Under the pieces are notes generated by a model. That model ran no database searches and had not been told where the DNA came from. It saw only the letters and a program-made list of their open reading frames with translations. A program made the translations under genes and the position numbers. A stretch of 48,478 bases of DNA from Chloroflexus sp. MS-G. Lineage in GTDB: Bacteria; Chloroflexota; Chloroflexia; Chloroflexales; Chloroflexaceae. The stretch spans positions 1 through 48,478 of the forward strand of contig NZ_JPIM01000021.1 in the NCBI RefSeq assembly GCF_000735195.1. Direction: 5' to 3'. Below, one piece after another: positions 8,446-16,978 of this stretch (its first letter is position 1; every line of letters starts with the position of its first letter).

Positions 8446-8471
8446 GCGGGCGGGCCGGAACCCGCCCGCTC
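8444..8471. terminator. Perfect 11-bp hairpin between convergent genes
   Basis: GAGCGGGCGGG (8444-8454) and CCCGCCCGCTC (8461-8471) form a perfect stem around a 6-nt loop. The stem begins inside the TGA stop codon of the sulfite-oxidase-like gene and faces the end of glyS, so it can act on both strands. Confidence 0.75.
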
Positions 8472-8530
8472 GTCAGGATCACGTTCGTGACAGATCGACA
8501 GCCAGTGTGGAGATAAGGACTCCTTGTACC

Positions 8531-10150
8531 TTACGCCATTACCTTCTCGCGCAGGTATACCTCTAACTCAGCAATTGGCACCCGTTCTTGAGCCATTGTA
8601 TCGCGATCACGAACCGTCACTGTACCGGCCAATGCTGGGTCTTTCCCCTGACCAATCGTATCGAAATCGACCGTAATGCAGAATGGCGTACCGATCTCGT
8701 CCTGGCGGCGGTAGAGCTTCCCGATGGCTCCTGTATCGTCGTAAACAGTTCGCATCTGACCACCTGCCTGCAACTGCCGACGCACGGCTTTAGCAGTAGC
8801 AACGATCTGTTCGTGATTACGTTTCAACGGAAAGACTGCGACCTTAATCGGGGCCAGTCGTGGTTTGAGCCGCAATACGGTACGATAATGTTCATCAATC
8901 AGGGGCTGAGCCTGCCCGCGCAACTTCTTGCCCAGCTCTATTTGATCGGCGCCGGGCATCGCCAGTAATTGTTCGACTTCTGGCAACCGTTCGGCCAGCG
9001 CCTGACTAAGCGCTTCACCGCGGGCCAAAATAGCATCACGGGCTTCACCGCTCAACTTCTCGCTGCGTCCGACCGACTTGAGAAACGCCTGAAGTGCTTC
9101 ACTAACTGCGGTCAATCGTTCTAGCGATGGCGTTTTGGTCAGCTCTTCGGCATACCCTTCACACATCACTGCGAGCATGCACCGACCAACGCCAGCCGAT
9201 GGCTCAATCACGTAGGGTACAATATGGCGGCCACTCGCCTGATCATAGTAGGTCAGACGCGCAATACTATCTTCATTGTGATTCACCCGAGCCGTCAGGT
9301 TCAGTTGTTCTTGATCTTTGCTATGCGAGCCGAGATCATAATCCGTTCGGTTGGCGATGCCTTCAATCTCTTGCACCCCGATATTGGGATACTCGTACAT
9401 CAAATCGAAGGTACGTTTTGAGTAATGGGCCAGTTCAGTCGCCGGCACATCGTAGATGGTGATCCGACTGCGCGGAATACCAATCTGCTCCCACCAGGCC
9501 AACCGATCGGCGAGCCAGCGCTGATGCCACTCTTCATCAGTACCGGGCATCACGAAATATTCGATCTCCATCTGCTCAAATTCGCGGACACGGAAGAGAA
9601 AATTGCGCGGATTGATCTCGTTACGAAATGCCTTTCCGACCTGAGCGATCCCGAACGGTAATTTTCGGGCCGTTGTCGTCAAGACATTAGCAAAATTCAC
9701 AAAGATGCCCTGCGCTGTTTCCGGTCGTAAGTAGGCAAATGAACCGCTATCGGCTACCGGCCCGATCTGGGTACGGAACATCATATTAAACGGGCGCGGC
9801 TCGGTGAGATCACGCGAACCACAATTCGGACACACGCCATGAATGTGGTCGGCGCGCCAGCGCATTTTGCAGGTACGGCAATCAACCAGAGGATCGTTGA
9901 ATGTCTCTTCGTGACCAGAGTACTTCCAGACCAGCCGATTCATCAGGATCGCTGCATCAAGACCCTCCATATCATCCCGCTCGTACACGTTCGTTCGCCA
10001 CCAGTCGGCAATGATGTTATTTTTCAGTTCTACTCCCAGTGGGCCGTAATCATACACCCCCTGAAGACCGCCATAGATTTCGCTACTGGGAAAGATAAAA
10101 CCGCGACGCTTCGCCAGCGCCACAATCTGATCAAGTGATGTAGCTGGCAC
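8531..10150 (-). CDS. glyS: Glycyl-tRNA synthetase (alpha2 type)
   Basis: This 539-aa class II synthetase charges tRNA-Gly. It begins [20 protein letters not shown] and [20 protein letters not shown], typical of the single-chain homodimeric enzyme. CRTC and CPNC pairs form a zinc site, [19 protein letters not shown] is motif 2, and [17 protein letters not shown] is motif 3. The anticodon-binding domain is complete at the C-terminus. The start is a GTG at 10150, preceded by AAAGGAGGG; longer reading from ATG codons near 10210 would run through the T-box terminator and is wrong. Expression is controlled by the T-box leader just upstream. Confidence 0.95.
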   Translation of the reverse strand: MPATSLDQIVALAKRRGFIFPSSEIYGGLQGVYDYGPLGVELKNNIIADWWRTNVYERDDMEGLDAAILMNRLVWKYSGHEETFNDPLVDCRTCKMRWRADHIHGVCPNCGSRDLTEPRPFNMMFRTQIGPVADSGSFAYLRPETAQGIFVNFANVLTTTARKLPFGIAQVGKAFRNEINPRNFLFRVREFEQMEIEYFVMPGTDEEWHQRWLADRLAWWEQIGIPRSRITIYDVPATELAHYSKRTFDLMYEYPNIGVQEIEGIANRTDYDLGSHSKDQEQLNLTARVNHNEDSIARLTYYDQASGRHIVPYVIEPSAGVGRCMLAVMCEGYAEELTKTPSLERLTAVSEALQAFLKSVGRSEKLSGEARDAILARGEALSQALAERLPEVEQLLAMPGADQIELGKKLRGQAQPLIDEHYRTVLRLKPRLAPIKVAVFPLKRNHEQIVATAKAVRRQLQAGGQMRTVYDDTGAIGKLYRRQDEIGTPFCITVDFDTIGQGKDPALAGTVTVRDRDTMAQERVPIAELEVYLREKVMA

Positions 10151-10172
10151 AAATACCCTCCTTTCACCCAAT

Positions 10173-10199
10173 AAAAAAACCGGGCGACAAAGCGCCCGG
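10173..10199 (-). terminator. Intrinsic terminator of the glyS T-box leader
   Basis: On the minus strand CCGGGCG, a 6-nt loop and CGCCCGG are followed directly by seven T. This is the regulated terminator that competes with the T-box antiterminator; it ends 23 bases before the GTG start of glyS. Confidence 0.88.
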
Positions 10200-10372
10200 G
10201 GACGCATCAAAACCTGACGCGCGGTTCCACCCCGGTTAGCGACCGCAGTCGCTCACCTCAAGGTCAGTACGGCTCCCCGGCGCCGTTCCGCCATTCAGAG
10301 CCACCAGGCTCGCACCACCCCTGGTTCGCTGGACGCCCCTCGCGGCGTACTCCTCCGGATCATCGCCGATAT
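10173..10372 (-). promoter_or_regulatory. T-box riboswitch controlling glyS
   Basis: The leader holds the hallmark T-box sequence GGGTGGAACCGCG (minus strand of 10220-10233), followed by an intrinsic terminator, and upstream a GGGTGGTGCGAGCC element like that of other T-box leaders. T-box RNAs bind a specific uncharged tRNA; here tRNA-Gly is expected from the downstream gene. Uncharged tRNA stabilises the antiterminator so that glyS is transcribed. The 5' part before the T-box is only about 140 nt, so stem I may be short. The specifier codon was not assigned. Confidence 0.92.
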
Positions 10373-10378
10373 GTTGCG

Positions 10379-10408
10379 AGTATAGCACAATCTAATGATC
10401 ACTCGCAA
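10379..10408 (-). promoter_or_regulatory. Promoter of the glyS T-box leader
   Basis: TTGCGA (10403-10408) and TATACT (10379-10384) on the minus strand are spaced by 18 bp and sit just upstream of the leader RNA, in the gap after the XerD-like gene. Confidence 0.6.
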
Positions 10409-10420
10409 CCGTGAGACAAA

Positions 10421-11320
10421 CTAAGACGAACGTGACCTCCCATTACTGGTAATGCCCGATTGTGCCGTATGTTCGGTCAGATGGGTATACATCTGGGTCG
10501 TGGCAAGTGAGGCATGACCTAGCCGCTCTTGCAGTTCACGCAGATCAACGCCATTTCGTAGCTGGTGGGCCGCAAAAGAGTGACGCAACATATGCGGCGT
10601 CAGCTCATGCAACCCCACCTGTTCAGCATACGTCTTTAAAATCAGCCAGAACCCCTGCCGCGTGAGCCGTTTTCCACGGTGGTTTAGAAACAGTGCCACC
10701 TCGTCATGATTATCTTGACGTGCAAGTTGCGGCCGCGCTATATCGAGATATTCTTCCAGGGCAGTGATAGCTGCATCACTCAGTGGCACAGTCCGTTCTC
10801 GACCCTGGCGCCCTAAACAGCGTACCGTTTTGGCTTCAAACACCACGTCATCAATATTTAGAGCAACCAGTTCGCTCACCCGCATACCGGTGGCATACAG
10901 CACTTCCAGCATCGCCTTATCGCGGATGCCTTCGGGTGTACTGTTTTGCAGTGGTAATTCCAGCAGCTCGTCAACCTGATGCTGTGAGATCGCCCGCGGA
11001 GGAAACCGGTCAACCCGTGGTGCATCAAGTTGGGCAGTGGGATCGCGACTGATAACACTGCGTTCTTGTAAAAATGCAAAGAACGACTTGATCGCCGCCA
11101 AACGACGCGCCATCGTTGAACTGGCGTACCGTTTCTCTTTGAGGTTGATCACGAAGGCCATCATGACCTCTTCGTCAACCTCAGACCAGCCTGTGACCCC
11201 ACGTTCGTGCAGAAATGCGCAGAGTTGATCGAGATCGGTACGATAGGCGGCAACTGTGTTAGCCGACATCTTTCGTTCATCGGCTATATAAGCAAGAAAT
11301 TGCGCTACATCCTGGTTCAT
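10421..11320 (-). CDS. XerD-like tyrosine recombinase
   Basis: The 299-aa protein has the XerC/XerD length and layout: an N-terminal SAM-like core-binding domain (residues 1-90) and a catalytic domain. Arg147 (GMRVSEL), His243 and Arg246 (HMLRHSFA), His269 (GHASLATTQ) and the nucleophile Tyr278 (QMYTHL) are present at the spacing of E. coli XerD. The position of the catalytic beta-hairpin Lys reads LGRQGRER, so Arg171 replaces it. Xer enzymes resolve chromosome dimers at dif; a role as a general integrase cannot be excluded, but no mobile element is near. The ATG at 11320 was chosen for length; the longer start at 11383 adds an atypical extension. Confidence 0.88.
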   Translation of the reverse strand: MNQDVAQFLAYIADERKMSANTVAAYRTDLDQLCAFLHERGVTGWSEVDEEVMMAFVINLKEKRYASSTMARRLAAIKSFFAFLQERSVISRDPTAQLDAPRVDRFPPRAISQHQVDELLELPLQNSTPEGIRDKAMLEVLYATGMRVSELVALNIDDVVFEAKTVRCLGRQGRERTVPLSDAAITALEEYLDIARPQLARQDNHDEVALFLNHRGKRLTRQGFWLILKTYAEQVGLHELTPHMLRHSFAAHQLRNGVDLRELQERLGHASLATTQMYTHLTEHTAQSGITSNGRSRSS

Positions 11321-11389
11321 GCGTTTGCCCACTCGTTGAAGGCTTCGTGCATAGCTGTTATGGTAATAGAAAGACGGCAACACGTCAAT

Positions 11390-11581
11390 CTAAAAGCAAC
11401 AGCTCTCTTTGAAACCACAGTGCTGACAGCGATAGAATCCGGCCCAACGCTGCATCTCCGTCTGACACACAGGACATTCGCGTTCTTCCCGATCACGGTC
11501 GGTATCTTGCAGACGACAAATGGTCGTCTGCACCCATTCAACCGCTATCAACGGGGGGAGTGTTGACTGCGACTGCGTCAT
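11390..11581 (-). CDS. Small zinc-ribbon protein
   Basis: The 63-aa product has two CxxC knuckles, ECPVCQTEM and YRCQHCGFKE, and ends SCCF. This is a classic small zinc ribbon, probably binding one Zn ion; its partner or target is unknown. The start at 11581 has an AGGAGG site 6 nt upstream; an in-frame ATG at 11608 lacks one. It lies 69 bases upstream of the XerD-like gene on the same strand and may be co-transcribed. Confidence 0.75.
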   Translation of the reverse strand: MTQSQSTLPPLIAVEWVQTTICRLQDTDRDREERECPVCQTEMQRWAGFYRCQHCGFKESCCF

Positions 11582-11703
11582 TGGCAACCTCCTGCTCTGG
11601 TGTTCCACTCGCCTATTGTACCATGCGTGACGCTGAACAATAGCGTCTCAACAAGATTCTGTTATACTGACCGTAGTTTTCTAAAAGAGAGAGTTAATGT
11701 TGC

Positions 11704-12675
11704 ATGCGCACGTTAATCGTTTTCAACCCGACAGCCGGTCACGCTGAACAGTTAGAAGCTGAACTTGAGGCTGCCGCCCAGGTCTGGCGTCAAAAGGGTT
11801 GGACAGTTGAATTACAACCGACTAGCGGCCCGGGTGATGGGTGCCGCCTGGCACGCCAGGCAGCCACTGAAGGATACGACCTGGTTGTTGCTGCTGGCGG
11901 TGATGGTACGATCAACGAGGTGGTCAATGGCCTGGCAGGTAGCCAGACGGCGCTAGCGACTCTCCCACTCGGTACAATGAATGTCTGGGCACGTGAACTG
12001 GGGCTACCACTCCAACCGCGAGCCGCTGCCCAGACACTGTGTACCTGGTCGCCACGACCGATTGATTTGGGGCGTGCCGGTGATCGCTACTTTCTTTTGA
12101 TGGCCGGAATCGGTTTTGATGCTGCCATCACCGCTAATATTCGTCCCGATGAGAAAAGACGACTAGGAGCGTTAGCATACGTCGTACGCGGTATTGAAGA
12201 GGTGATGCGAATTCGTGGTACCCGTGCTCGAATCTGGCTCGATGGACGCCAGATCAAGGCCCGCGTGTTGATGATTGTGATCGGCAATTCCCAGTTGTAC
12301 GGTGGTCTGGTGAAAATTACTCATCGGGCAAGTATTGATGATGGTCTCCTCGATGTGTGCGTGATCAAAGGTGATAACGGTATCAACGCTATCGGGCATC
12401 TGATCGCAATCTTGCGTCGCCGTTTTAGTCTCAATCCAGATATTGCCTACTACCGTGCGCATACGATTGAAGTCGTCACTCGCCCACCGCTACCGGTACA
12501 GGTCGATGGTGATCCGATTGGTACCACGCCGCTACGGTTCACGGTTGTCCCTTCTGCATTACAGGCACTGCTACCGCCTGATTTGCCAGATGACCTGATC
12601 CAGCAACCGCCACCGGTTGCGCGCCGCTGGCCGCAGCGGTTGCTGCTCTGGTTGCGCCGACGGCTCGATCATTAA
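11704..12675 (+). CDS. Diacylglycerol/lipid kinase family protein (YegS/DagK type)
   Basis: This 323-aa protein of the diacylglycerol-kinase catalytic family phosphorylates a lipid alcohol with ATP. It shows the N-terminal strand TLIVFNPTAGHAEQ, the nucleotide-binding GGDGTINEVVNGLAG, the following LPLGTMNVWARELGLP, and the C-terminal DGDPIGTTP where the family places its active site. There is no signal peptide. A GAGAGAG stretch precedes the ATG and a TATACT (11663-11668) lies upstream. A second, more distant member of the family is at 39020. Substrate is unknown. The downstream lipoprotein gene starts 19 bases after the stop. Confidence 0.9.
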   Translation: MRTLIVFNPTAGHAEQLEAELEAAAQVWRQKGWTVELQPTSGPGDGCRLARQAATEGYDLVVAAGGDGTINEVVNGLAGSQTALATLPLGTMNVWARELGLPLQPRAAAQTLCTWSPRPIDLGRAGDRYFLLMAGIGFDAAITANIRPDEKRRLGALAYVVRGIEEVMRIRGTRARIWLDGRQIKARVLMIVIGNSQLYGGLVKITHRASIDDGLLDVCVIKGDNGINAIGHLIAILRRRFSLNPDIAYYRAHTIEVVTRPPLPVQVDGDPIGTTPLRFTVVPSALQALLPPDLPDDLIQQPPPVARRWPQRLLLWLRRRLDH

Positions 12676-12694
12676 TGAACCAACGCATAGCGCT

Positions 12695-13681
12695 ATGAAA
12701 CGACAGCTATCTATCATCTTTCTCTACTTCCTGATCGGGCTGATCTCAGCCTGTGCCACAACATCGGTTTCACGCACTCCGACTCCACCTGCATCCCTCC
12801 AGGGTGATACCGTTTCCGGTCGGATTCTCTTCTGCCGCGATGATGGCATCTGGCTATGGGAGGAACGCACTGCGCGCCGCTTGCTCAGTCCACCGGCGAC
12901 ACAACCAGCATTTAGCCCTTCCGGTGAACAGATTGCCTACGTGATCGTTCGTGATGGCGCCAGCGATCTGCTGATCGCCGATCAAACGGGAACTGTCTTG
13001 ACGCAACTGACCCATCACGATCCAGCCGTGCCGGTGGGAAGTCTTGATCGGGTGTACCGTGCAGTCTGGGCATTTTATCCGACGTGGCTACCTGATGGGA
13101 ACGGCATTCTGGCAGCGGTACAGGCGGTAGCCCCGGTTGGTGATCCACCGGTTGATGCGCCCCTTGCCTTGTTCCGCTACGACATGACCGGTCAACGTCA
13201 AATAGTTTTCAGCGATTCTAATGCGCATCTAGGGCGGAGCATCGTTCTCCCCACCGGCGACCTGATCGCAGTACGCACACCGCTCGGTAGGGATGGCCAG
13301 CAACAACTGGTTCGGATCGTAAACGGCCAGGCCACACCGTTAGCCGGAGCACCAACCCCAGCTTATGATCCGACGATCAGTCCTGACGGGAACTGGTTGA
13401 TTTTTGCCGTTGGTGTAAACGGTGGGAGCGATCTGTATGCGCTACCGGTTGGTGGGGGTGCAGCAGTACGATTGACCGATATTGGTACTGCTCGTGCACC
13501 GGTCTTTGCCCCTGATGGAAATACGCTGGCGTTCCTTGCGGTGCCTTCTGGTGGAAAGGGTTTTGACCTCTTCATTGCCGAGGTTAAAATAACTGCCGAG
13601 GCGCTCGCACTAGGAACACCTCGGCAACTCTCAACTGACTTTGCCATCAAAGCAGATGGCGGCTTGTCCTGGACAAAGTAA
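12695..13681 (+). CDS. Lipoprotein with TolB-like beta-propeller repeats
   Basis: The 328-aa protein starts with a lipoprotein signal: a basic MKRQ, a hydrophobic run and the lipobox ISAC with Cys20. The mature part has WD40-like PD40 repeats such as FSPSGEQIAYV, PDGNGILAAV, SPDGNWLIFAV and FAPDGNTLAFLAV, as in TolB. It is expected to be anchored to the outer face of the membrane as a binding or scaffold protein. The ATG at 12695 gives the signal peptide directly; an earlier in-frame start at 12617 lies inside the kinase gene. Its stop is four bases from the stop of the convergent monooxygenase gene. Confidence 0.85.
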   Translation: MKRQLSIIFLYFLIGLISACATTSVSRTPTPPASLQGDTVSGRILFCRDDGIWLWEERTARRLLSPPATQPAFSPSGEQIAYVIVRDGASDLLIADQTGTVLTQLTHHDPAVPVGSLDRVYRAVWAFYPTWLPDGNGILAAVQAVAPVGDPPVDAPLALFRYDMTGQRQIVFSDSNAHLGRSIVLPTGDLIAVRTPLGRDGQQQLVRIVNGQATPLAGAPTPAYDPTISPDGNWLIFAVGVNGGSDLYALPVGGGAAVRLTDIGTARAPVFAPDGNTLAFLAVPSGGKGFDLFIAEVKITAEALALGTPRQLSTDFAIKADGGLSWTK

Positions 13682-13685
13682 GTTT

Positions 13686-15155
13686 CTATCCGGCGAGCGA
13701 CTCGACCGGTTGTGTCAGCAATGGTGTTGAAGACAGGGCTGGTCGTTGACCAAGAAGATAGGCAATCACATCGGCTGCCGTATAGCCTTGCTTCACATCG
13801 AAAATTGTGGGGAGGCGCAGCAAATCGTCACCACTCGTGAGTAGTGGCGGTTCGACCCCAATGTCGGTACGGGCCTGACCAACGCCAATGTTTGACATCA
13901 GCGCATTGCACAAGCAACGCCGCCCTTCGGTTTCAGCAATATCACCGCCCTTTTTCACAAATGTTGCAATCGGTTCGCTGGCACACCGATAGCCAATCGT
14001 TCCTTTGGGAGTTCGATACATTGTACGCAAATAGCCCAGATCGCAAATGCGCTGCCGTGGGACTCCCTGAGCCGGATCGGTATCCCAGCGCACCACCTTA
14101 AACGGATAGCCGGTTGGCGATGCGCGCGGGTCGGTAAAGACATCAACAGCACCGCGTGCCAGAGCTTCAAGCACTGAACGACGTAGCGGATCGGCCAACC
14201 CCGACTCGTTGCAGAAGGCGAAGAGCGTACCAACCTGAATCCCCATCGCACCTGCTGCACGTGCAGTTGCCAGTCCTTCGGGAGAAGCAGTACCACCGGC
14301 CAGCCAGAAGGGTAAACCGAGTGCGGCAATCTTCGTCGGATCGACCATATCTCGCGGCCCGTACACCGGTTCGCCCCGTTCGTTAAGCCGTAATTCACCA
14401 CGTGGCGGGGCATTGTGGCCACCGGCAGTCGGCCCCTCAATAACTAGCCCGTCAACCCCGGCAATCTTACGGGCAAACATCGTGGCCAGAGTCACGCTCG
14501 CGACAATCGGCAAAAAGAGTGGTCGATGCAAAGACGGCGGCGCACTCTCCCAGTGGGCAAGCGGATCGAAGGTGATGTAGGTTGGTGGTGAGCCTTCATC
14601 GCCCTCTATCTCAGCAGTCAGTTGCGCAGGTCGATGGGCAGCCAGAGCATCAAGAGCGGCTGGAATTTCCCGTGGGATCCCGGCTCCCATAATAATCACA
14701 TCAACCCCGGCCAGCATTGCTCCGTACAGCAATGCCAGATTAGGAAGTTGTATCTTTGTCAATAAATTCATACCAATAGGCTGGTTGTGTCCCTCCTTCG
14801 CTAACCAGACCTCGACAAACGCGGCCAACATGGCAATTTGTTGCCGCTCTTTGCTCACCTTTAGGTTATACATCGGCAAGAGTTCGTAGGGTTCGTCAGG
14901 TGCCCGACCTGCCGGACGGAAATAAGTGGTCAGCACACGCTCGGCTACACCAGGTAGCGGAAAATGTGCCATCGCTCGCCGCATAGCGCCATCTGGATCG
15001 CCATCTTGCAAGCGACGGATCAGAATCGTGTCGATACCGGTACCAGAAACAACGCCAAGCTGCCCACAGGCTGCAACCGCCCGTGCCAGGCGCCAATCGG
15101 AAACGGCGGCGCCCATGCCACCTTGAATAATCATCGGCAAATCGCAGGCACGCAT
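13686..15155 (-). CDS. Nitronate monooxygenase-like flavoprotein
   Basis: The 489-aa protein belongs to the 2-nitropropane dioxygenase/nitronate monooxygenase TIM-barrel family, FMN enzymes that oxidise nitronates or act as enoyl reductases. It opens LPMIIQGGMGAAVSDWRLARAV, has VIIMGAGIPREIPAAL, DGLVIEGPTAGGHNAPPRGE (phosphate and active-site loop with His), and FWLAGGTASPEGLATARAAG and IQVGTLFAF for FMN phosphate binding. It is longer than typical (about 350 aa); the extra C-terminal 120 residues include a GRRCLCNALMSNIG segment. An AAGGAG site lies about 10 nt before the ATG. The physiological substrate is uncertain. Confidence 0.85.
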   Translation of the reverse strand: MRACDLPMIIQGGMGAAVSDWRLARAVAACGQLGVVSGTGIDTILIRRLQDGDPDGAMRRAMAHFPLPGVAERVLTTYFRPAGRAPDEPYELLPMYNLKVSKERQQIAMLAAFVEVWLAKEGHNQPIGMNLLTKIQLPNLALLYGAMLAGVDVIIMGAGIPREIPAALDALAAHRPAQLTAEIEGDEGSPPTYITFDPLAHWESAPPSLHRPLFLPIVASVTLATMFARKIAGVDGLVIEGPTAGGHNAPPRGELRLNERGEPVYGPRDMVDPTKIAALGLPFWLAGGTASPEGLATARAAGAMGIQVGTLFAFCNESGLADPLRRSVLEALARGAVDVFTDPRASPTGYPFKVVRWDTDPAQGVPRQRICDLGYLRTMYRTPKGTIGYRCASEPIATFVKKGGDIAETEGRRCLCNALMSNIGVGQARTDIGVEPPLLTSGDDLLRLPTIFDVKQGYTAADVIAYLLGQRPALSSTPLLTQPVESLAG

Positions 15156-15428
15156 CGATCAAAACTCCTTACCTATTCAACAGTCAGACAAACCCTGCCA
15201 GATGTGTCTGAAGCATCCCTCCACTCTCTCCACATCGCTATGCCGGTAGAGAAAAAAGTTCAGGGGGTCGTATTTTCAGACACCTGTGCAGAGGTAGAAC
15301 CCACGTCCTGGCAGTAGAAAACAGGTTAAAGAACCGGCTATCTCGGAAACCGAAACCTTGCTCTGTACTTCTTTCATCATACCGCAGAGTAGAGGTTGCC
15401 GCCAGATAAGAATTCGCTACCGGCAACA

Positions 15429-15998
15429 TCAGCGCCGCTGGCGCAGACCATCTTCGCACACAACCAGATCAAGCTGGCGGTCGTGTGATTCACGCGGCAG
15501 CCGCGCCACTTCCTGCGCGGCGAAGGCGACACCGACAGCGATGGTGGGTGCAGTCGCCAGTAACCTGTCGTAGTACCCACCACCATAGCCCAGCCGATAC
15601 AGGTCGCGATCAAACGCCAGCAAGGGGACGATAGTTACCGACCATTCACCGGGTTGGGCCGGAATCATTTTTCGCGGTTGCAGCGTGCCAAAACGTCCCC
15701 GTTCCCAAAAATCGCTTGCCAGACTCTCGATCCAGCTATGCGCAAGCTGTTGCTGTGATCCGATGACCGGTACCGCCACCGCTTTCCCGGCTTTCAGTGC
15801 AGCCGCAATGAGTGGTCGAGTGTCAACTTCTGAACGTATCGGGATATAACAGTGAATTGATCTGGCGGTGATAAACAAGGGTAACGCTTGTACCAGTTCA
15901 CAAATGCGGGCACTACGCCACTCACGGTCAGATACGTTGTCCCTCTGCACGATCATCGCAGCACGCAAAGCGGCTTTTTGTGCAGTAATATCAGTCAT
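15429..15998 (-). CDS. 5-formyltetrahydrofolate cyclo-ligase
   Basis: The enzyme converts 5-formyl-THF to 5,10-methenyl-THF using ATP, recovering one-carbon units. The 189-aa protein has the conserved QKAALRAAM start, a YIPIRSEVDTRPLI segment, LLAFDRDLYRLGYGGGYYDRLL with the glycine-rich ATP loop, and GVAFAAQEV near the end. Length and motifs fit the YgfA/MTHFS family. The ATG at 15998 is preferred; a TTG at 16022 would add eight residues. It is a single gene with a 273-base gap before the monooxygenase gene downstream, in which nothing clear was seen. Confidence 0.92.
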   Translation of the reverse strand: MTDITAQKAALRAAMIVQRDNVSDREWRSARICELVQALPLFITARSIHCYIPIRSEVDTRPLIAAALKAGKAVAVPVIGSQQQLAHSWIESLASDFWERGRFGTLQPRKMIPAQPGEWSVTIVPLLAFDRDLYRLGYGGGYYDRLLATAPTIAVGVAFAAQEVARLPRESHDRQLDLVVCEDGLRQRR

Positions 15999-16411
15999 GA
16001 CCACCCGTTTCTCCACAAGCAATACTACGAGATCACAACGTATCGTAACACATGCTGGAGAAAACAGAAGAGCGGAGCACGGGGAGGGAAAGCGAAACGA
16101 GCGCAGAATCGAGAGCTTCCTGTTTCGATATTCTCTGTCCGGTACGGGGCCTGGCGTTACGCTGCGTTCATCGGTGACTCTAGTGCGGCTGGTTTAACAA
16201 CCGTTATTATGCGGTCGCTGAAAAACTCTGGTTACTGTTTGATATTGACGTGCTGGTTTGCCCAGTTGTTTCAAGCGTGCTATCATACGTTGTATCAGGG
16301 TGCGTCTACGGTAAAAACGCCCTACAGAGACCACCAGCCGAGATGATTACCGGTAGAACGCTCTTCAGATTTTCTCTTCTGGTGAAATCGTCTGAGTCGC
16401 GAGAATGCAAC
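15999..16411. other. Intergenic region between divergent genes
   Basis: About 410 bases without a supported gene on either strand; frames here have poor composition and no ribosome binding sites. The right end leads into the promoter of the Nudix/Nudix/serS cluster. Confidence 0.4.
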
Positions 16412-16417
16412 TATAAT
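16412..16417 (+). promoter_or_regulatory. Putative -10 element upstream of the Nudix pair
   Basis: A perfect TATAAT lies 67 bases before the first Nudix ATG and just before a strong hairpin. No good -35 is visible. Confidence 0.45.
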
Positions 16418-16429
16418 GTCCAATGGTTA

Positions 16430-16459
16430 GTGCCCTCTTCCGGTATGGAACGAGGGCAC
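16430..16459 (+). promoter_or_regulatory. Leader hairpin before the first Nudix gene
   Basis: GTGCCCTCTTCC (16430-16441) pairs with GGAAC-GAGGGCAC (16447-16459) with one bulged C and a 5-nt loop. It lies between the TATAAT and the ribosome binding site, so it would form in the 5' UTR. No T-tract follows, so it is not a normal terminator; it may stabilise the message or bind a regulator. Confidence 0.5.
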
Positions 16460-16484
16460 TGATGTGATAAGAGGGAACACACTC

Positions 16485-16964
16485 ATGCGAGAATTGGGGC
16501 TGACCCTGATCTATCGCTGTTTTATCATGTTGCGCTTTGTCGCATGGCGTGTGTTTCGTCCCCGCGCTATTGGTGTTCGGGTTGTGGTACGACGTGGCGA
16601 TGAGTTTCTATTGGTGCATCATCGGGGTGGGGCAGCTCCATGGGGGTTACCTGGCGGTGCAATTGATAGAGGAGAGGCGCCGGCTGATGCGGCCCGTCGT
16701 GAAGTGTTGGAGGAGAGTGGTTGCCCGGTGACAATTACAGGTTTGCATGGGGTGTTTCACTACCTGGCGCATGGCCTGAGCGATTATATTATTGTGTTTA
16801 CGGCGGTGGCCGATGGCTCAGCACTACCACCAGTTGGTGATCTTGAGATTTGTGATGCACGTTTCTTTCATCCCGATCAGTTGCCGGTGGGGGTTGAGGC
16901 CGGGAGTGTACGCCGTATTGCTGAGGTACGTCGTGGTGAGCATGGTTTATTTACGTCATGGTAA
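16485..16964 (+). CDS. Nudix hydrolase
   Basis: The 159-aa protein contains a complete Nudix box, GGAIDRGEAPADAARREVLEESG in two overlapping parts (G-x5-E-x7-REV-x-EE-x-G), which binds Mg and cleaves nucleoside diphosphates linked to another group. The N-terminal 30 residues are hydrophobic and basic (LTLIYRCFIMLRFVAWRVF) and may touch the membrane. The ATG has a GAGGGAA site; a GTG at 16464 upstream is less likely. A second Nudix gene follows after 14 bases, so the two form an operon. The substrate is not evident. Confidence 0.88.
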   Translation: MRELGLTLIYRCFIMLRFVAWRVFRPRAIGVRVVVRRGDEFLLVHHRGGAAPWGLPGGAIDRGEAPADAARREVLEESGCPVTITGLHGVFHYLAHGLSDYIIVFTAVADGSALPPVGDLEICDARFFHPDQLPVGVEAGSVRRIAEVRRGEHGLFTSW

Positions 16965-16978
16965 ATAATGAGGTTTCT

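Noticed and set aside
10151..10210. In-frame extension of glyS to an ATG at 10210
   Set aside because: The extension reads through the T-box terminator; the GTG at 10150 has a strong AAAGGAGGG site.
10421..11320. Integrase of a mobile element
   Set aside because: Length and motifs match XerD, and no attachment-site repeats or cargo genes surround it.
15156..15428. Small RNA gene suggested by TCAGACA inverted repeats (15184-15211)
   Set aside because: No promoter, terminator or known RNA signature could be seen; the 7-bp stem with a 14-nt loop may be chance.
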